Of a DNA stretch of 50,518 bases, positions 38,819-46,477 are shown piece by piece. Numbering within the stretch: the first letter of the stretch is position 1; each line of letters opens with the position of its first letter. The notes beneath the pieces were generated by a model. That model did no database searches and was not told where the DNA came from. It saw only the letters and a list, made by a program, of their open reading frames with translations. A program made the position numbers and the translations under genes. This stretch comes from UBA5905 sp964609975 (GTDB lineage: Bacteria; Bacillota; Clostridia; Oscillospirales; Acutalibacteraceae): the NCBI GenBank assembly GCA_964609975.1, contig CAZSTR010000010.1:1-50518 (forward strand), read 5' to 3'.

Positions 38819-39574
38819 TCAATCGCGGGTATAGCTACCCAAAAACTGACGGGTGCGCTCACTTTTTGGATCTTCGAAGACCTGCGCAGGGGTTCCCTCC
38901 TCCACAATCACGCCGCCGTCCATGAATACCACCCGGTCGGATACGGCGCGGGCGAAGGCCATCTCATGGGTGACAATCACCATGGTCATTTTTTCCTCCG
39001 CCAGCTGGCGAATCACCTTTAGCACCTCACCGGTCAGCTCCGGGTCCAGCGCTGAGGTCGGTTCGTCGAAAAAGAGAATTTCCGGCTGCATGGCCAGCGC
39101 CCGCACGATGGACACCCGTTGCTGTTGTCCGCCGGACAGCTGGCAGGGATAGGCATCCGCCTTGTTCGCCAGTCCCATTTTTTCCAAAAGGGCCATCACC
39201 TCCGCCTTCACCTGGCGGGCGGGGCGTCCCAAAACGGAAACCGGGGCATCCATGCAGTTTTTCAGCACCGTATAGTGGGGGAACAGATTGAAGCTTTGGA
39301 AAACCAGCCCGAACTGGCGGCGGAAGGGCTTCAAATCCCTGGTGTATACCGTGTGGCCGTCCGCGTCCATGGCGGCGCTTTCGCCCATATAGTCCAAGCT
39401 CCCTCGATCCAGCCGCTCCAGCAGGGTGGCGCAACGCAAAAGAGTGGATTTTCCACTTCCGGATGGGCCGATGATGGACACCACCTCGCCCTTGTCCACC
39501 GAGAGGGAAATGTCCTTGAGCACCTCCAGCTGTCCGAAGGATTTTCCCGCATGGGAAAGCTGCAGAATATTCAT
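38819..39574 (-). CDS. Polar amino-acid ABC transporter, ATP-binding protein
   Basis: A 251-residue ATPase of the GlnQ/HisP type that powers uptake of polar amino acids. Walker A GPSGSGKST is at residues 36-44, the Q-loop in GLVFQSFNLFPHYTVLKN, the ABC signature LSGGQQQR, Walker B EILFFDEP, and the switch His in VIVTHEM. GAGGAGAA precedes the ATG. Last gene of the transporter operon, 16 bases after the permease. The substrate cannot be fixed; glutamine, cystine or other polar amino acids are typical. Confidence 0.93.
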   Translation of the reverse strand: MNILQLSHAGKSFGQLEVLKDISLSVDKGEVVSIIGPSGSGKSTLLRCATLLERLDRGSLDYMGESAAMDADGHTVYTRDLKPFRRQFGLVFQSFNLFPHYTVLKNCMDAPVSVLGRPARQVKAEVMALLEKMGLANKADAYPCQLSGGQQQRVSIVRALAMQPEILFFDEPTSALDPELTGEVLKVIRQLAEEKMTMVIVTHEMAFARAVSDRVVFMDGGVIVEEGTPAQVFEDPKSERTRQFLGSYTRD

Positions 39575-39590
39575 GGCTGTGTTTCTCCTC

Positions 39591-40247
39591 TCAACGATAA
39601 TAGTCCAGCGACTTTTCCAGCTTTTGCATCCCGAAGGCCACCAGATAGTTGAAGATATAATAAAACAGCGCCGCCACGGCGAAGGCGATCATGCCGGGCG
39701 AATGGGGCGCCACCGCGATTTGCTTTGCTCTGGTGAACATCTCCACAAGCCCCAGCACAGAGGCGAGGGAGGTGTCCTTCACCAACGTGATGACCTCGTT
39801 CGTCACCGGCGGCACAACCTTTTTAATCATCTGTGGCAGGATGATTTTTCCGAAGGTTTGGACGCGGGTGTAGCCCAGCACCTGCGCCGCCTCGTATTGC
39901 CCCACCGGAATCGACTGGATGCCCGCCCGATAAATTTCGGCGAAATAGGCGGCATAGTTAACGGAAAAGGCCAAAATCGTGGCGATGAAGCGCCAGCCGG
40001 AGGGAACCATCAGCCCGAACAGCAGATTCGGACCGTAAAACACCACCATCAGCTGGAGCATCAGCGGCGTGCCCCGCATAACGGAAATATACACATTCAC
40101 CAGCCAGCGCAGGGGGGCGCAACGGCTCACACGGCCGAAATAGACCAACAGCCCCAGCGGCAGGGAAAACACCAGCGTCAGCACGAAAATCAGCAGTGTT
40201 TGCACAAAGCCCTCGGCCAACAGCCCCACCATCGTCCAAAATGTCAT
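39591..40247 (-). CDS. Polar amino-acid ABC transporter, permease
   Basis: A 218-residue permease of the HisM/GlnP family with about five spans. The EAA loop and its conserved Gly appear in SIPVGQYEAAQVLGYTRVQTFGKIILPQMIK, and the N-terminal half has NVYISVMRGTPLMLQLMVVFYG, both diagnostic of this family. GGAGAAGGAA precedes the ATG. A single permease suggests a homodimeric membrane channel. It follows the solute-binding lipoprotein gene after a 135-base gap containing a hairpin attenuator. Confidence 0.92.
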   Translation of the reverse strand: MTFWTMVGLLAEGFVQTLLIFVLTLVFSLPLGLLVYFGRVSRCAPLRWLVNVYISVMRGTPLMLQLMVVFYGPNLLFGLMVPSGWRFIATILAFSVNYAAYFAEIYRAGIQSIPVGQYEAAQVLGYTRVQTFGKIILPQMIKKVVPPVTNEVITLVKDTSLASVLGLVEMFTRAKQIAVAPHSPGMIAFAVAALFYYIFNYLVAFGMQKLEKSLDYYR

Positions 40248-40325
40248 CGTTCCTTCTCCGTTCTTTTCGCTTTTCGTTTTCGGGATTATTTCGGTTGTTT
40301 TGGTTTTTTCCGTTTTATCCGTCTG

Positions 40326-40364
40326 AAAGGGGACTGTCGCGCGCTTGGGGCGGCAGTCCCCTTT
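40326..40364 (-). terminator. Attenuator between the binding protein and the permease
   Basis: AGGGGACTGCCG/GCGACAGTCCCCTTT-type hairpin on the minus strand with a short T-run. It would favour expression of the binding protein over the membrane components. Confidence 0.65.
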
Positions 40365-40382
40365 GAACTTATAGGTTGTAGA

Positions 40383-41168
40383 TTATTTGCACAGAACCAG
40401 GCTGTCCAGCACCAGTCCATCGTCCACATAGCGCTTGGCGATGGTTTTCATGGTGCCATCTTTGGCGATGGCCAGAAGTTGCTCGTTCACCTTGTCCCGC
40501 ATTTCGGTGTTCCCCTTGAGGAACGCGATGCCATATTGCTCGCGGGACACAAACTCGTCCAGAATCGTATAGTCGTCACCGGCCTCGTTCACCTGCTTGT
40601 TGGCGACGCCCTCGTCGGCGACCACCGCCGCGACCGTGCCCTGGTTCAGCTCCATGAAGCCCAGATTATAGTCGCCCAGCTGGACGATTTCCTGCAGGGA
40701 GGAGCTGAGCGCCGCGTTGTCCTGAAGGGCTTCGAGACCGGAGGAGGCGGTTTGCGCCATCACCTTTTTCCCAGCCAAATCCGCCAGCGTCTCGATGCCG
40801 GATTCCTTGGTGACGACCACCACGATTTTGTTGTCCGCATACAGCTCGGACCAGGTGTAGTCATCCTCCCGGCCCTGATAGGTGAAGCCGTTCCAGATGC
40901 AGTTGATGGAGCCATTCTTCAGCTCGGCGTCCTTGCTGTTCCAGTCGATGGGCCTCGCCTCGAACTCCCAGCCGAGTCGGTCGCAAACCTCCTTGGCGAC
41001 CGCCAGGTCGAAGCCGTCATAGCTGCCGTCCTCTGCCACGAAGCCATAGGGCGGGAACTCCGCGTCGAAGCCGACAATCAGCTTTCGCTTTTTGTCGCCG
41101 GCGTCGTCGCAGGCGCACAGGCCGACCAGCATCAAAACCGCCAGTACCAGACAAAGAATCTTTTTCAT
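40383..41168 (-). CDS. Polar amino-acid ABC transporter, substrate-binding lipoprotein
   Basis: A 261-residue extracellular solute-binding protein of family 3. The lipoprotein signal peptide ends VGLCAC, with the lipidated Cys20, so it is membrane-anchored outside the cell. The mature part has FDAEFPPYGFVAEDGSYDGFDLAVAKEVCDRLGWE, the first-domain signature of amino-acid binding proteins, then DYTWSELYADNKIVVVV and the C-terminal EMRDKVNEQLLAIAKDGT. AAGGAG precedes the ATG. It has a strong promoter with a palindromic operator candidate in the spacer. Confidence 0.93.
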   Translation of the reverse strand: MKKILCLVLAVLMLVGLCACDDAGDKKRKLIVGFDAEFPPYGFVAEDGSYDGFDLAVAKEVCDRLGWEFEARPIDWNSKDAELKNGSINCIWNGFTYQGREDDYTWSELYADNKIVVVVTKESGIETLADLAGKKVMAQTASSGLEALQDNAALSSSLQEIVQLGDYNLGFMELNQGTVAAVVADEGVANKQVNEAGDDYTILDEFVSREQYGIAFLKGNTEMRDKVNEQLLAIAKDGTMKTIAKRYVDDGLVLDSLVLCK

Positions 41169-41208
41169 TTTTCAACACTCCTTAACGCAATTTCGTTTCG
41201 TTGTTAGT

Positions 41209-41237
41209 ATGATAGCACATTAGCGCGCTAAAGTAAA
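41209..41237 (-). promoter_or_regulatory. Promoter of the amino-acid ABC transporter operon
   Basis: On the minus strand TTTACT (41237-41232), a 17-bp spacer and TATCAT (41214-41209). The spacer contains a 12-base palindrome. Confidence 0.65.
41220..41231. promoter_or_regulatory. Candidate operator palindrome TTAGCGCGCTAA
   Basis: A perfect 12-base palindrome lying wholly between the -35 and -10 of the transporter promoter, where a bound repressor would block RNA polymerase. I do not recognise the regulator. Confidence 0.45.
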
Positions 41238-41352
41238 GGCTTTTTTTCAAAAAAATCCAGATTTCCCTCCGATTTGGCGAAAAGAATGAGAGAAAAGGCA
41301 GAAAAACGGGCGCTTTTGTACAATAATACGATAAAGCGGTCGAAAAAGGGAA

Positions 41353-41394
41353 CAGGCGCCCCGATTTTCGGTCGGAGCGCCTGCGTTTTTCGCG
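41353..41394 (-). terminator. Terminator after the Thr-rich lipoprotein gene
   Basis: CAGGCGC/GCGCCTG hairpin with an internal loop, followed on the minus strand by TTCCCTTTTT. Confidence 0.6.
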
Positions 41395-41407
41395 AAATCG
41401 GCGGAGA

Positions 41408-42373
41408 TTATTGCTTTTTCAGTGCCACCTGATAGAATTTCGTATCGAAAACGAAGTTCCCACCGGTGAGGGTCAGTTCGCCCTTCGCGCGGTCATAGCG
41501 CATTTGCAGGGTGGCGCCGGTTTCGAGGGTGAGGGCGGTGGTGGTGAAGGCTTTGACGGCGCCGCCGTCGCCGTCACCGAGGCGGGCCTGATACCAAACT
41601 CCGTCACATCGGAACCAGTTGTCGGGGTTCGCCTGGATGTCGGCGAGCGCCGCCTCTTCGGTTCCAAAGAGATTTCCCTCCTCTTTCAGCACCGCCGGCA
41701 GAGCGGTTCCGCCGACATAGTTGTATTTGGCCTCGTCCTTCGTTAGCGTCAGCGTCAGCCGATAGGCACGGTCGCCGTCGAGGCGATAGCCCACATAGGT
41801 GCCATACAGGTCTGCCGCCGTGAGCGGCTTTTGGGTGGTTGTGGTTGTTGTGGTGGGCGGCGCCGTGGTGGTCGTGGTGGTGGCCTCTGTGGTGGTTGTG
41901 GTTTCCGCGGTGGCGGTGGTGACGGTTGTGCCGTTTTCGACGGTGTTCACCACCACCGTCGCGGTGATTTTCCGCTCCTCCAGCAGGGTCTCGGCCTTTT
42001 TCTCCGCCCGCTGTACCAGCGCGGCTGTGTCCACTGTTTTTTCGTCGCTGTCATCGGCGATTTTGATATCTAGCAGACCGCCCTCATGCAGGCGGCCGTT
42101 GTCCACGGCGGTACTCACCGCCGTTTCGATGGCGGTTTCCAAATCCAGACCGACGAAGTTGATGCTTGCATAGTCCTCCTTGGCATCCTCGTTGTCGAAG
42201 GCCACCGAAACAACCTGATCGTTCTCATCCATATACAGGGTGAGCTGTGGGTTGATGGTGACCCTCACCGCGTAAAGGTGAGATACCGCAGCCGGATTCA
42301 ACTTCTTTCCGTCGCAGGCACAAAGCCCCACGGTCATCACCAGTGCCAAAATCAGCGCTATCCATTTTTTCAT
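41408..42373 (-). CDS. Lipoprotein with RsgI-like Asn-Pro domain and Thr-rich linker
   Basis: A 321-residue lipoprotein. The signal peptide ends VGLCAC (lipidated Cys20), close to that of the neighbouring binding protein. Residues 35-130 (AVRVTINPQLTLYMDENDQVVSVAFDN, LDLETAIETAVSTAVDNG) resemble the ectodomain of RsgI anti-sigma factors, whose conserved Asn-Pro bond (here N41-P42) is a site of autoproteolysis. Residues 149-180 are almost all Thr. The C-terminal half (DLYGTYVGYRLDGDRAYRLTLTLTKDEAKY) is a beta-rich, lipocalin-like domain I cannot name. It has no cytoplasmic part, so it is not an anti-sigma factor. It has a weak promoter of its own (TATAAT near 42395-42400, minus) and follows a terminator. 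Confidence 0.7.
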   Translation of the reverse strand: MKKWIALILALVMTVGLCACDGKKLNPAAVSHLYAVRVTINPQLTLYMDENDQVVSVAFDNEDAKEDYASINFVGLDLETAIETAVSTAVDNGRLHEGGLLDIKIADDSDEKTVDTAALVQRAEKKAETLLEERKITATVVVNTVENGTTVTTATAETTTTTEATTTTTTAPPTTTTTTTQKPLTAADLYGTYVGYRLDGDRAYRLTLTLTKDEAKYNYVGGTALPAVLKEEGNLFGTEEAALADIQANPDNWFRCDGVWYQARLGDGDGGAVKAFTTTALTLETGATLQMRYDRAKGELTLTGGNFVFDTKFYQVALKKQ

Positions 42374-42402
42374 GTAGAATTCCCCCTATTCTATATTATA
42401 TG

Positions 42403-42432
42403 AAAAGCGGGCAAAACGCGAATTTTGCCCGC
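42403..42432 (-). terminator. Terminator after the pqqD-like gene
   Basis: GCGGGCAAAA/TTTTGCCCGC hairpin with a CGCGAA-type loop, followed on the minus strand by TTTTC. Confidence 0.7.
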
Positions 42433-42507
42433 CCTTCTAACGCTATTGTATCGCGGATGAAAAACGCTGTCAAGCATTTTTTCATCACAGGGGGCTGCTT
42501 TTGAGGG

Positions 42508-42780
42508 TTAAACTGCGTCTTGTAACAGCTCTGCGTCTTGCAGCAGCTGCACAAATTGCTTCACATCGGCGGCTCCCTGTTCGGGAGCTACCTCATATTC
42601 CGCCAGCAGAGCCGCGGTCAGCGTTTCCTCGGTTTGCTCCTCCTGCAGGCATTTCCAGAGAAATGCCCCGGTTTCGTTGCAGGTGATGATGCCATGAAAA
42701 TCCAGCGTCTGCTCGCCCACGGGGACGATGACGAATTTTTCCATCACGGGGCGCATCAAAAAGCCATCCTTCACTTTCAT
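42508..42780 (-). CDS. PqqD family protein (RiPP recognition element-like)
   Basis: A 90-residue protein of the PqqD family: VPVGEQTLDFHGIITCNETGAFLWKCLQEEQTEETLTAALLAEYEV covers the winged-helix core, with the conserved NETGAFLW helix. PqqD-like domains (RiPP recognition elements) bind the leader of peptides to be modified. The ATG at 42780 overlaps the kinase stop by four bases, so the two are made together. No radical SAM enzyme or precursor peptide is adjacent. The gene ends a possible cell-wall ligase operon and has a terminator after it. The bound ligand is unknown. Confidence 0.85.
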   Translation of the reverse strand: MKVKDGFLMRPVMEKFVIVPVGEQTLDFHGIITCNETGAFLWKCLQEEQTEETLTAALLAEYEVAPEQGAADVKQFVQLLQDAELLQDAV

Positions 42781-43661
42781 CGGGTTTGCTCCTCTTGTTT
42801 TTCAAAAATCCCGTCCCGTGCCACGTGGGCGGCGTTGGGGTTCATGGTGCAAAAGAGCTCATACAGCGGCACCTGCTCGGCCAGATGGCAGGTGAAATCC
42901 AGCATTTTTTCGCCCAGCGCCCGGTCATAGAAGGGGGCTGGGCATTGCCGGGTCAGCTCGCCCATGGCCTTCACCGGGTCCATGGAGGCGATGCGATCGG
43001 TTTCCCCTCGCCGCACGCACACGATGCCGCGCATGGGCACTCTTATGTTGTGGTTGAGGTCGGTTTTTCCGCTCCAAGGGGTCCCGTACATCCAGGTTTT
43101 TCCGTTTTCGAAGCGGATGGCCGGCTTGTCGTCGTTGACGACGGCGGTATCGCCGGGGAATTCCTGTCGCCACAGCCCGGTATGGGTGGATTTTCCCGTT
43201 CCGGAGTCGGCGGTGAAGGCCAGCCCCTGCCCCCGATAGGCTATGGCGGAGCTATGGAGCACGCCGGCGCCTAAAACGGAAAGCCGGTTGCGGAAGGCCT
43301 GACCGGTATAGATATATTCCAAATCCGTGAGGCTGAGGGTTTTGTGATAGGAGGTTTCGGTGAGAAAAAGCTCCATCTCCGAATAATCCCCGGTATAATA
43401 GAGGGCGATGGGGATGCATCCGCTTTTTGCTCGGGTGAAGCGCACGAACCGATTTTCGTCGGTTTGCAGAACGATTGTCCCGTTCCCCTGACACAGGAAA
43501 ATGCCTGTCGGCTCGTCGATATTCGCCCGGCGCTCGCTGCGCAGAGACAACTGGGCCGGTTCGGGGCCGCCGTCCGCATATTCCTCCAGCCGTCGGTCAA
43601 AAAACTCCCGGTCGGCGCTTTCGATGTCCACCGGCAACCCGGCGATGCGATAGCTTGCCAT
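42777..43661 (-). CDS. HprK-like serine kinase-fold protein
   Basis: A 294-residue protein whose C-terminal half has the HPr kinase/PEP carboxykinase-like nucleotide fold. The Walker A SGTGKST is at residues 153-159, the metal/base residues in VVNDDKP (174-180), then TPWSGKT (194-200), which matches HprK-related kinases found beside PqqD proteins. The N-terminal 120 residues are a separate beta-rich domain. The true HprK signature loop (IRGMG) is not seen, so it is not the catabolite-repression enzyme. Relatives in lasso-peptide clusters phosphorylate a peptide Ser. AAGGAGG precedes the ATG, and it is overlapped by the pqqD-like gene. Confidence 0.8.
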   Translation of the reverse strand: MASYRIAGLPVDIESADREFFDRRLEEYADGGPEPAQLSLRSERRANIDEPTGIFLCQGNGTIVLQTDENRFVRFTRAKSGCIPIALYYTGDYSEMELFLTETSYHKTLSLTDLEYIYTGQAFRNRLSVLGAGVLHSSAIAYRGQGLAFTADSGTGKSTHTGLWRQEFPGDTAVVNDDKPAIRFENGKTWMYGTPWSGKTDLNHNIRVPMRGIVCVRRGETDRIASMDPVKAMGELTRQCPAPFYDRALGEKMLDFTCHLAEQVPLYELFCTMNPNAAHVARDGIFEKQEEQTR

Positions 43662-43681
43662 AGGGTTCCTCCTTTTTAGGG

Positions 43682-44878
43682 TTAGCCCAGCTTTCCGCTT
43701 TTCGCTCCGGCCTTGCCGCCGGAGAAGCCGGCCAGGATGTTGCTCTCATAGGTGAAGGTCAGCGCGGCGCGGCGGCGTTGTCGCTTGAAGGCCAGCGAAA
43801 CAAGCTCGTCCATGAGCTGGGAGAAGGGCATCCCCACCTCGTTCCAGAGATAGAAGGAGAGAGAGCCGGGGATGGTGTTGATTTCGTTGATCCAAAGCTC
43901 GCCCGTTTCCCGGTTGTTGAGAAAGTCGATGCGGGCGACGCCGAGACAGCCCAGCGCTCGGAAGGTGTCCACCGCCAGCTGTTGCACCCGCTCGGTCATG
44001 CCGTCGGGGAGGATGGCGGGGCATTGGCGCTGCAGGTCGGTCATGCCGGCGCTCTCGCCGGTCTTTTTGCCGCCCTTGAGATATTTGTCGCCGAAGGTGA
44101 GAATGTCCTCGGCATTGAGCGGCTCCTCGCAGGCGCTGGCCCGCGCGTTTTCCTCGTCACCCAAAACGGCGCAGTTGATTTCCCGCAGATGGGGCACCGC
44201 TCGCTCCACTAGCACCCGTCCGGAGAAGCTCACCGCCAAATCCAGCGCATCTACCAGGCTCGCCCGGTCCTTCGCCTTGGAAATGCCCACCGAGGAGCCG
44301 AGGTTCACCGGCTTGACAATCACCGGATACCCAATTTTTTCCTCGATTTTTTCCAGCACCTGCTGGCCGTCCACAGCATATTCCCGGCCGGAGAAGGACA
44401 GCGCCTCCAGCACCGGCAGTCCCGCCTGATGCAAAACGGCCTTCATGGCGAATTTATCCATTCCCAGGGCGGAGGCGGTTACATCGCAGGCGGCATAGGG
44501 GATGTTGAGCATCTCCAGCATTCCCATGAGGGTGCCGTCCTCCACATTGGTGCCGTGCACCACCGGGATCGCCACATCGAAGACGGCCATCCGGTTGTTG
44601 CCCAGCCGCTTGGCCGGGTGACGCCACAGCTCCACGCAGTCGCCGGCTGCCACCGGCACCACCCGCGTCGCCGCGGCGAGACAGGCGGACATATCCCGAA
44701 AGCTGTGCACCTTGCGCAGAGAATCGCCCACATACAGGGCGTTATCCTTGGCGATATACACCGGGAAAGCCTCATATTTTTCCGGGTTCAGCGCCTGCAA
44801 GGCCTGCAATCCGGAGATGATGGACACCTCATGCTCCACGCTGTGTCCACCGAACAGAACCGCTACTCTGGTTTTCAT
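43682..44878 (-). CDS. ddl: D-alanine-D-alanine ligase (ATP-grasp)
   Basis: A 398-residue ATP-grasp enzyme of the Ddl family, joining two D-alanines for peptidoglycan. The N-terminal domain has VAVLFGGHSVEHEVSIISG; the ATP-grasp core has VIVKPVNLGSSVGISKAKDR; the C-terminus has ARIDFLNNRETGELWINEINTIPGSLSFYLW with the metal-binding Glu/Asn. It is longer than the usual 350-370 residues, with a Gly/Lys-rich tail. GGAGGG precedes the ATG. It lies between the MurF-like gene and the HprK-like gene. It may be the main Ddl or a specialised copy; other copies would lie outside the window. Confidence 0.9.
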   Translation of the reverse strand: MKTRVAVLFGGHSVEHEVSIISGLQALQALNPEKYEAFPVYIAKDNALYVGDSLRKVHSFRDMSACLAAATRVVPVAAGDCVELWRHPAKRLGNNRMAVFDVAIPVVHGTNVEDGTLMGMLEMLNIPYAACDVTASALGMDKFAMKAVLHQAGLPVLEALSFSGREYAVDGQQVLEKIEEKIGYPVIVKPVNLGSSVGISKAKDRASLVDALDLAVSFSGRVLVERAVPHLREINCAVLGDEENARASACEEPLNAEDILTFGDKYLKGGKKTGESAGMTDLQRQCPAILPDGMTERVQQLAVDTFRALGCLGVARIDFLNNRETGELWINEINTIPGSLSFYLWNEVGMPFSQLMDELVSLAFKRQRRRAALTFTYESNILAGFSGGKAGAKSGKLG

Positions 44879-44893
44879 ATACCCGTGCCCTCC

Positions 44894-46450
44894 TCAAAAA
44901 TTATCCGGAAGATCGTTTTCCAACAGGACGATGCGCTGTTCTGCGGCGGGGAGCTGGCGCAAAAGTGCAAGTCCCGTCTGCAAATCCGTGGCCACCAGCA
45001 CTCGCTCCGGGGGGAAGCCGGCGGAGAGCAACCCCTCCTTCAAAGGGGGCGCCTGGCGCTCGCCGATGAGCACTGCCCAGTCGCACCGACTGGCCGCATA
45101 GGCGCCCAGCTCCCGGTTGAGCCGCTCCTGTTCCTCGCCCAGCTCCACCATGCCGGGGGTCACCAGCACCCGCTGGGCGTCGAAGGCGGCCAGGGTGTCC
45201 AGCGCACTGCGGAAGCCGGTTGGGTTGGAATTATAGGCGTCGTCGATATAGCCGTTGGCCAACAGCTGAAGCCGGTGCTCCACTGGCTGAAGCATCCGCA
45301 CCGAATACACCATTTCCTGCAGAGGAATTCCAAGCGTATGTGCCAGCGCCAGACAGCCGGCCAGATTTTGCACATTATGGGCGCCCAAAAGGCGGGTTGT
45401 ATACGCACAGCTCTCTCCGTTGGGCGCGGTCAGCAGGAAGCGACAGCCGTGGCTGTCCACGGAAATGTCGCTGTAGCGATAGTCGGCACCGCTGTCCGGG
45501 CCGCCATAGGAGACCGTCGGGGCGGTCACCGGCTGACGGCGGATATGTGGGTTGTCATAGTTGAGCACGGCGCGCCCGTCAGCGGGTAACGCCTCCACCA
45601 GCTCGAATTTCGTGTGGATGATGTTCTCTACTGTGCCGAAGGTTTCCAGATGCTGTTCGCCGATGGAGGTGAGAATTCCGTAGGTGGGATGCACAAGGCG
45701 GCAGATTTCCGCCACATCCCCCGGATTTTTTGCTCCCATCTCGGCAATGAAAATCTGATGGGAGGGGCGCAGCTGTTCTCGTACCGTGCGCACCACGCCC
45801 ATGGTGGTGTTATAGCTTCCCGGCGTCATCAGCACATTATAGCGGGTGCTCAACAGCGCCGCCAAAAAGGTTTTCACGCTGGTTTTTCCATAGCTCCCGG
45901 TGACGCCGATGACCGTCAGTTCCGGCATTTCCTTCAGCCGCTTTTCCGCGTCCCGCACATAGCCGTCGGAAATATGCTTTTCCAGCGGCTGGTTGATATA
46001 ATTGGCGGCGCCCACCCAAATCCAAATGATCATTTGGCTCAAGCCGATGAGGCCCAGCCCCCGCATGGGGAGGGTGAACCAGCCGATGCCGAGAATGGCT
46101 GCCAATAGCAGTCCCTCGGTGGCAAACAGCCGCCAAACCCGGTGGGTGAGCACCAGCGGCTTTTTGGCCTTTTTCGGCCAGTTGAGCAGAGCGGTGAGGG
46201 TCAAAAGGCCGGCGGCGATGGCGTATAGCGCCCAGTTGGGCATCCGATTATGCAGCCAAAGGGTGAACACGCAGAGAAATGGAAGCAGCCGGGTCACCGT
46301 CACCAGCTTTTTGTCGTTGTCGGTGCACCACTTTTTATACCGCTCCGGGCGATAGGAGTTGAGCTGCAGCATATGGGTGAAATACACCGCCTGCACTCCG
46401 TAATTCAAGGTCGCCGCCGCCATCAGCAGCCAACGCATCCAAATATCCAT
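44894..46450 (-). CDS. MurF-like Mur ligase with membrane-embedded N-terminus
   Basis: A 518-residue protein. Residues 1-155 contain about five hydrophobic segments (clear ones: WALYAIAAGLLTLTALL, LLLAAILGIGWFTL, IGLSQMIIWIWVGAANYI) instead of the soluble UDP-binding MurF N-domain. From residue 180 it is a Mur ligase: P-loop GVTGSYGKTSVKTFL (182-190), IFIAEMGAKNPGDVAEIC, GILTSIGEQHLETFGT, and DDAYNSNPTGFRSALDTL. These match the MurF (UDP-MurNAc-tripeptide:D-Ala-D-Ala ligase) active site. It may act on lipid-linked precursors at the membrane, or on a different acceptor. It is 15 bases upstream of the Ddl gene, whose product would be its substrate. Confidence 0.85.
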   Translation of the reverse strand: MDIWMRWLLMAAATLNYGVQAVYFTHMLQLNSYRPERYKKWCTDNDKKLVTVTRLLPFLCVFTLWLHNRMPNWALYAIAAGLLTLTALLNWPKKAKKPLVLTHRVWRLFATEGLLLAAILGIGWFTLPMRGLGLIGLSQMIIWIWVGAANYINQPLEKHISDGYVRDAEKRLKEMPELTVIGVTGSYGKTSVKTFLAALLSTRYNVLMTPGSYNTTMGVVRTVREQLRPSHQIFIAEMGAKNPGDVAEICRLVHPTYGILTSIGEQHLETFGTVENIIHTKFELVEALPADGRAVLNYDNPHIRRQPVTAPTVSYGGPDSGADYRYSDISVDSHGCRFLLTAPNGESCAYTTRLLGAHNVQNLAGCLALAHTLGIPLQEMVYSVRMLQPVEHRLQLLANGYIDDAYNSNPTGFRSALDTLAAFDAQRVLVTPGMVELGEEQERLNRELGAYAASRCDWAVLIGERQAPPLKEGLLSAGFPPERVLVATDLQTGLALLRQLPAAEQRIVLLENDLPDNF

Positions 46451-46477
46451 TGTTATTCACACGCTCCTTCGTCGGTA

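Noticed and set aside
42508..43661. A complete lasso-peptide cluster
   Set aside because: Only the recognition-element and kinase types are present; no precursor peptide, cyclase, leader protease or exporter lies nearby.
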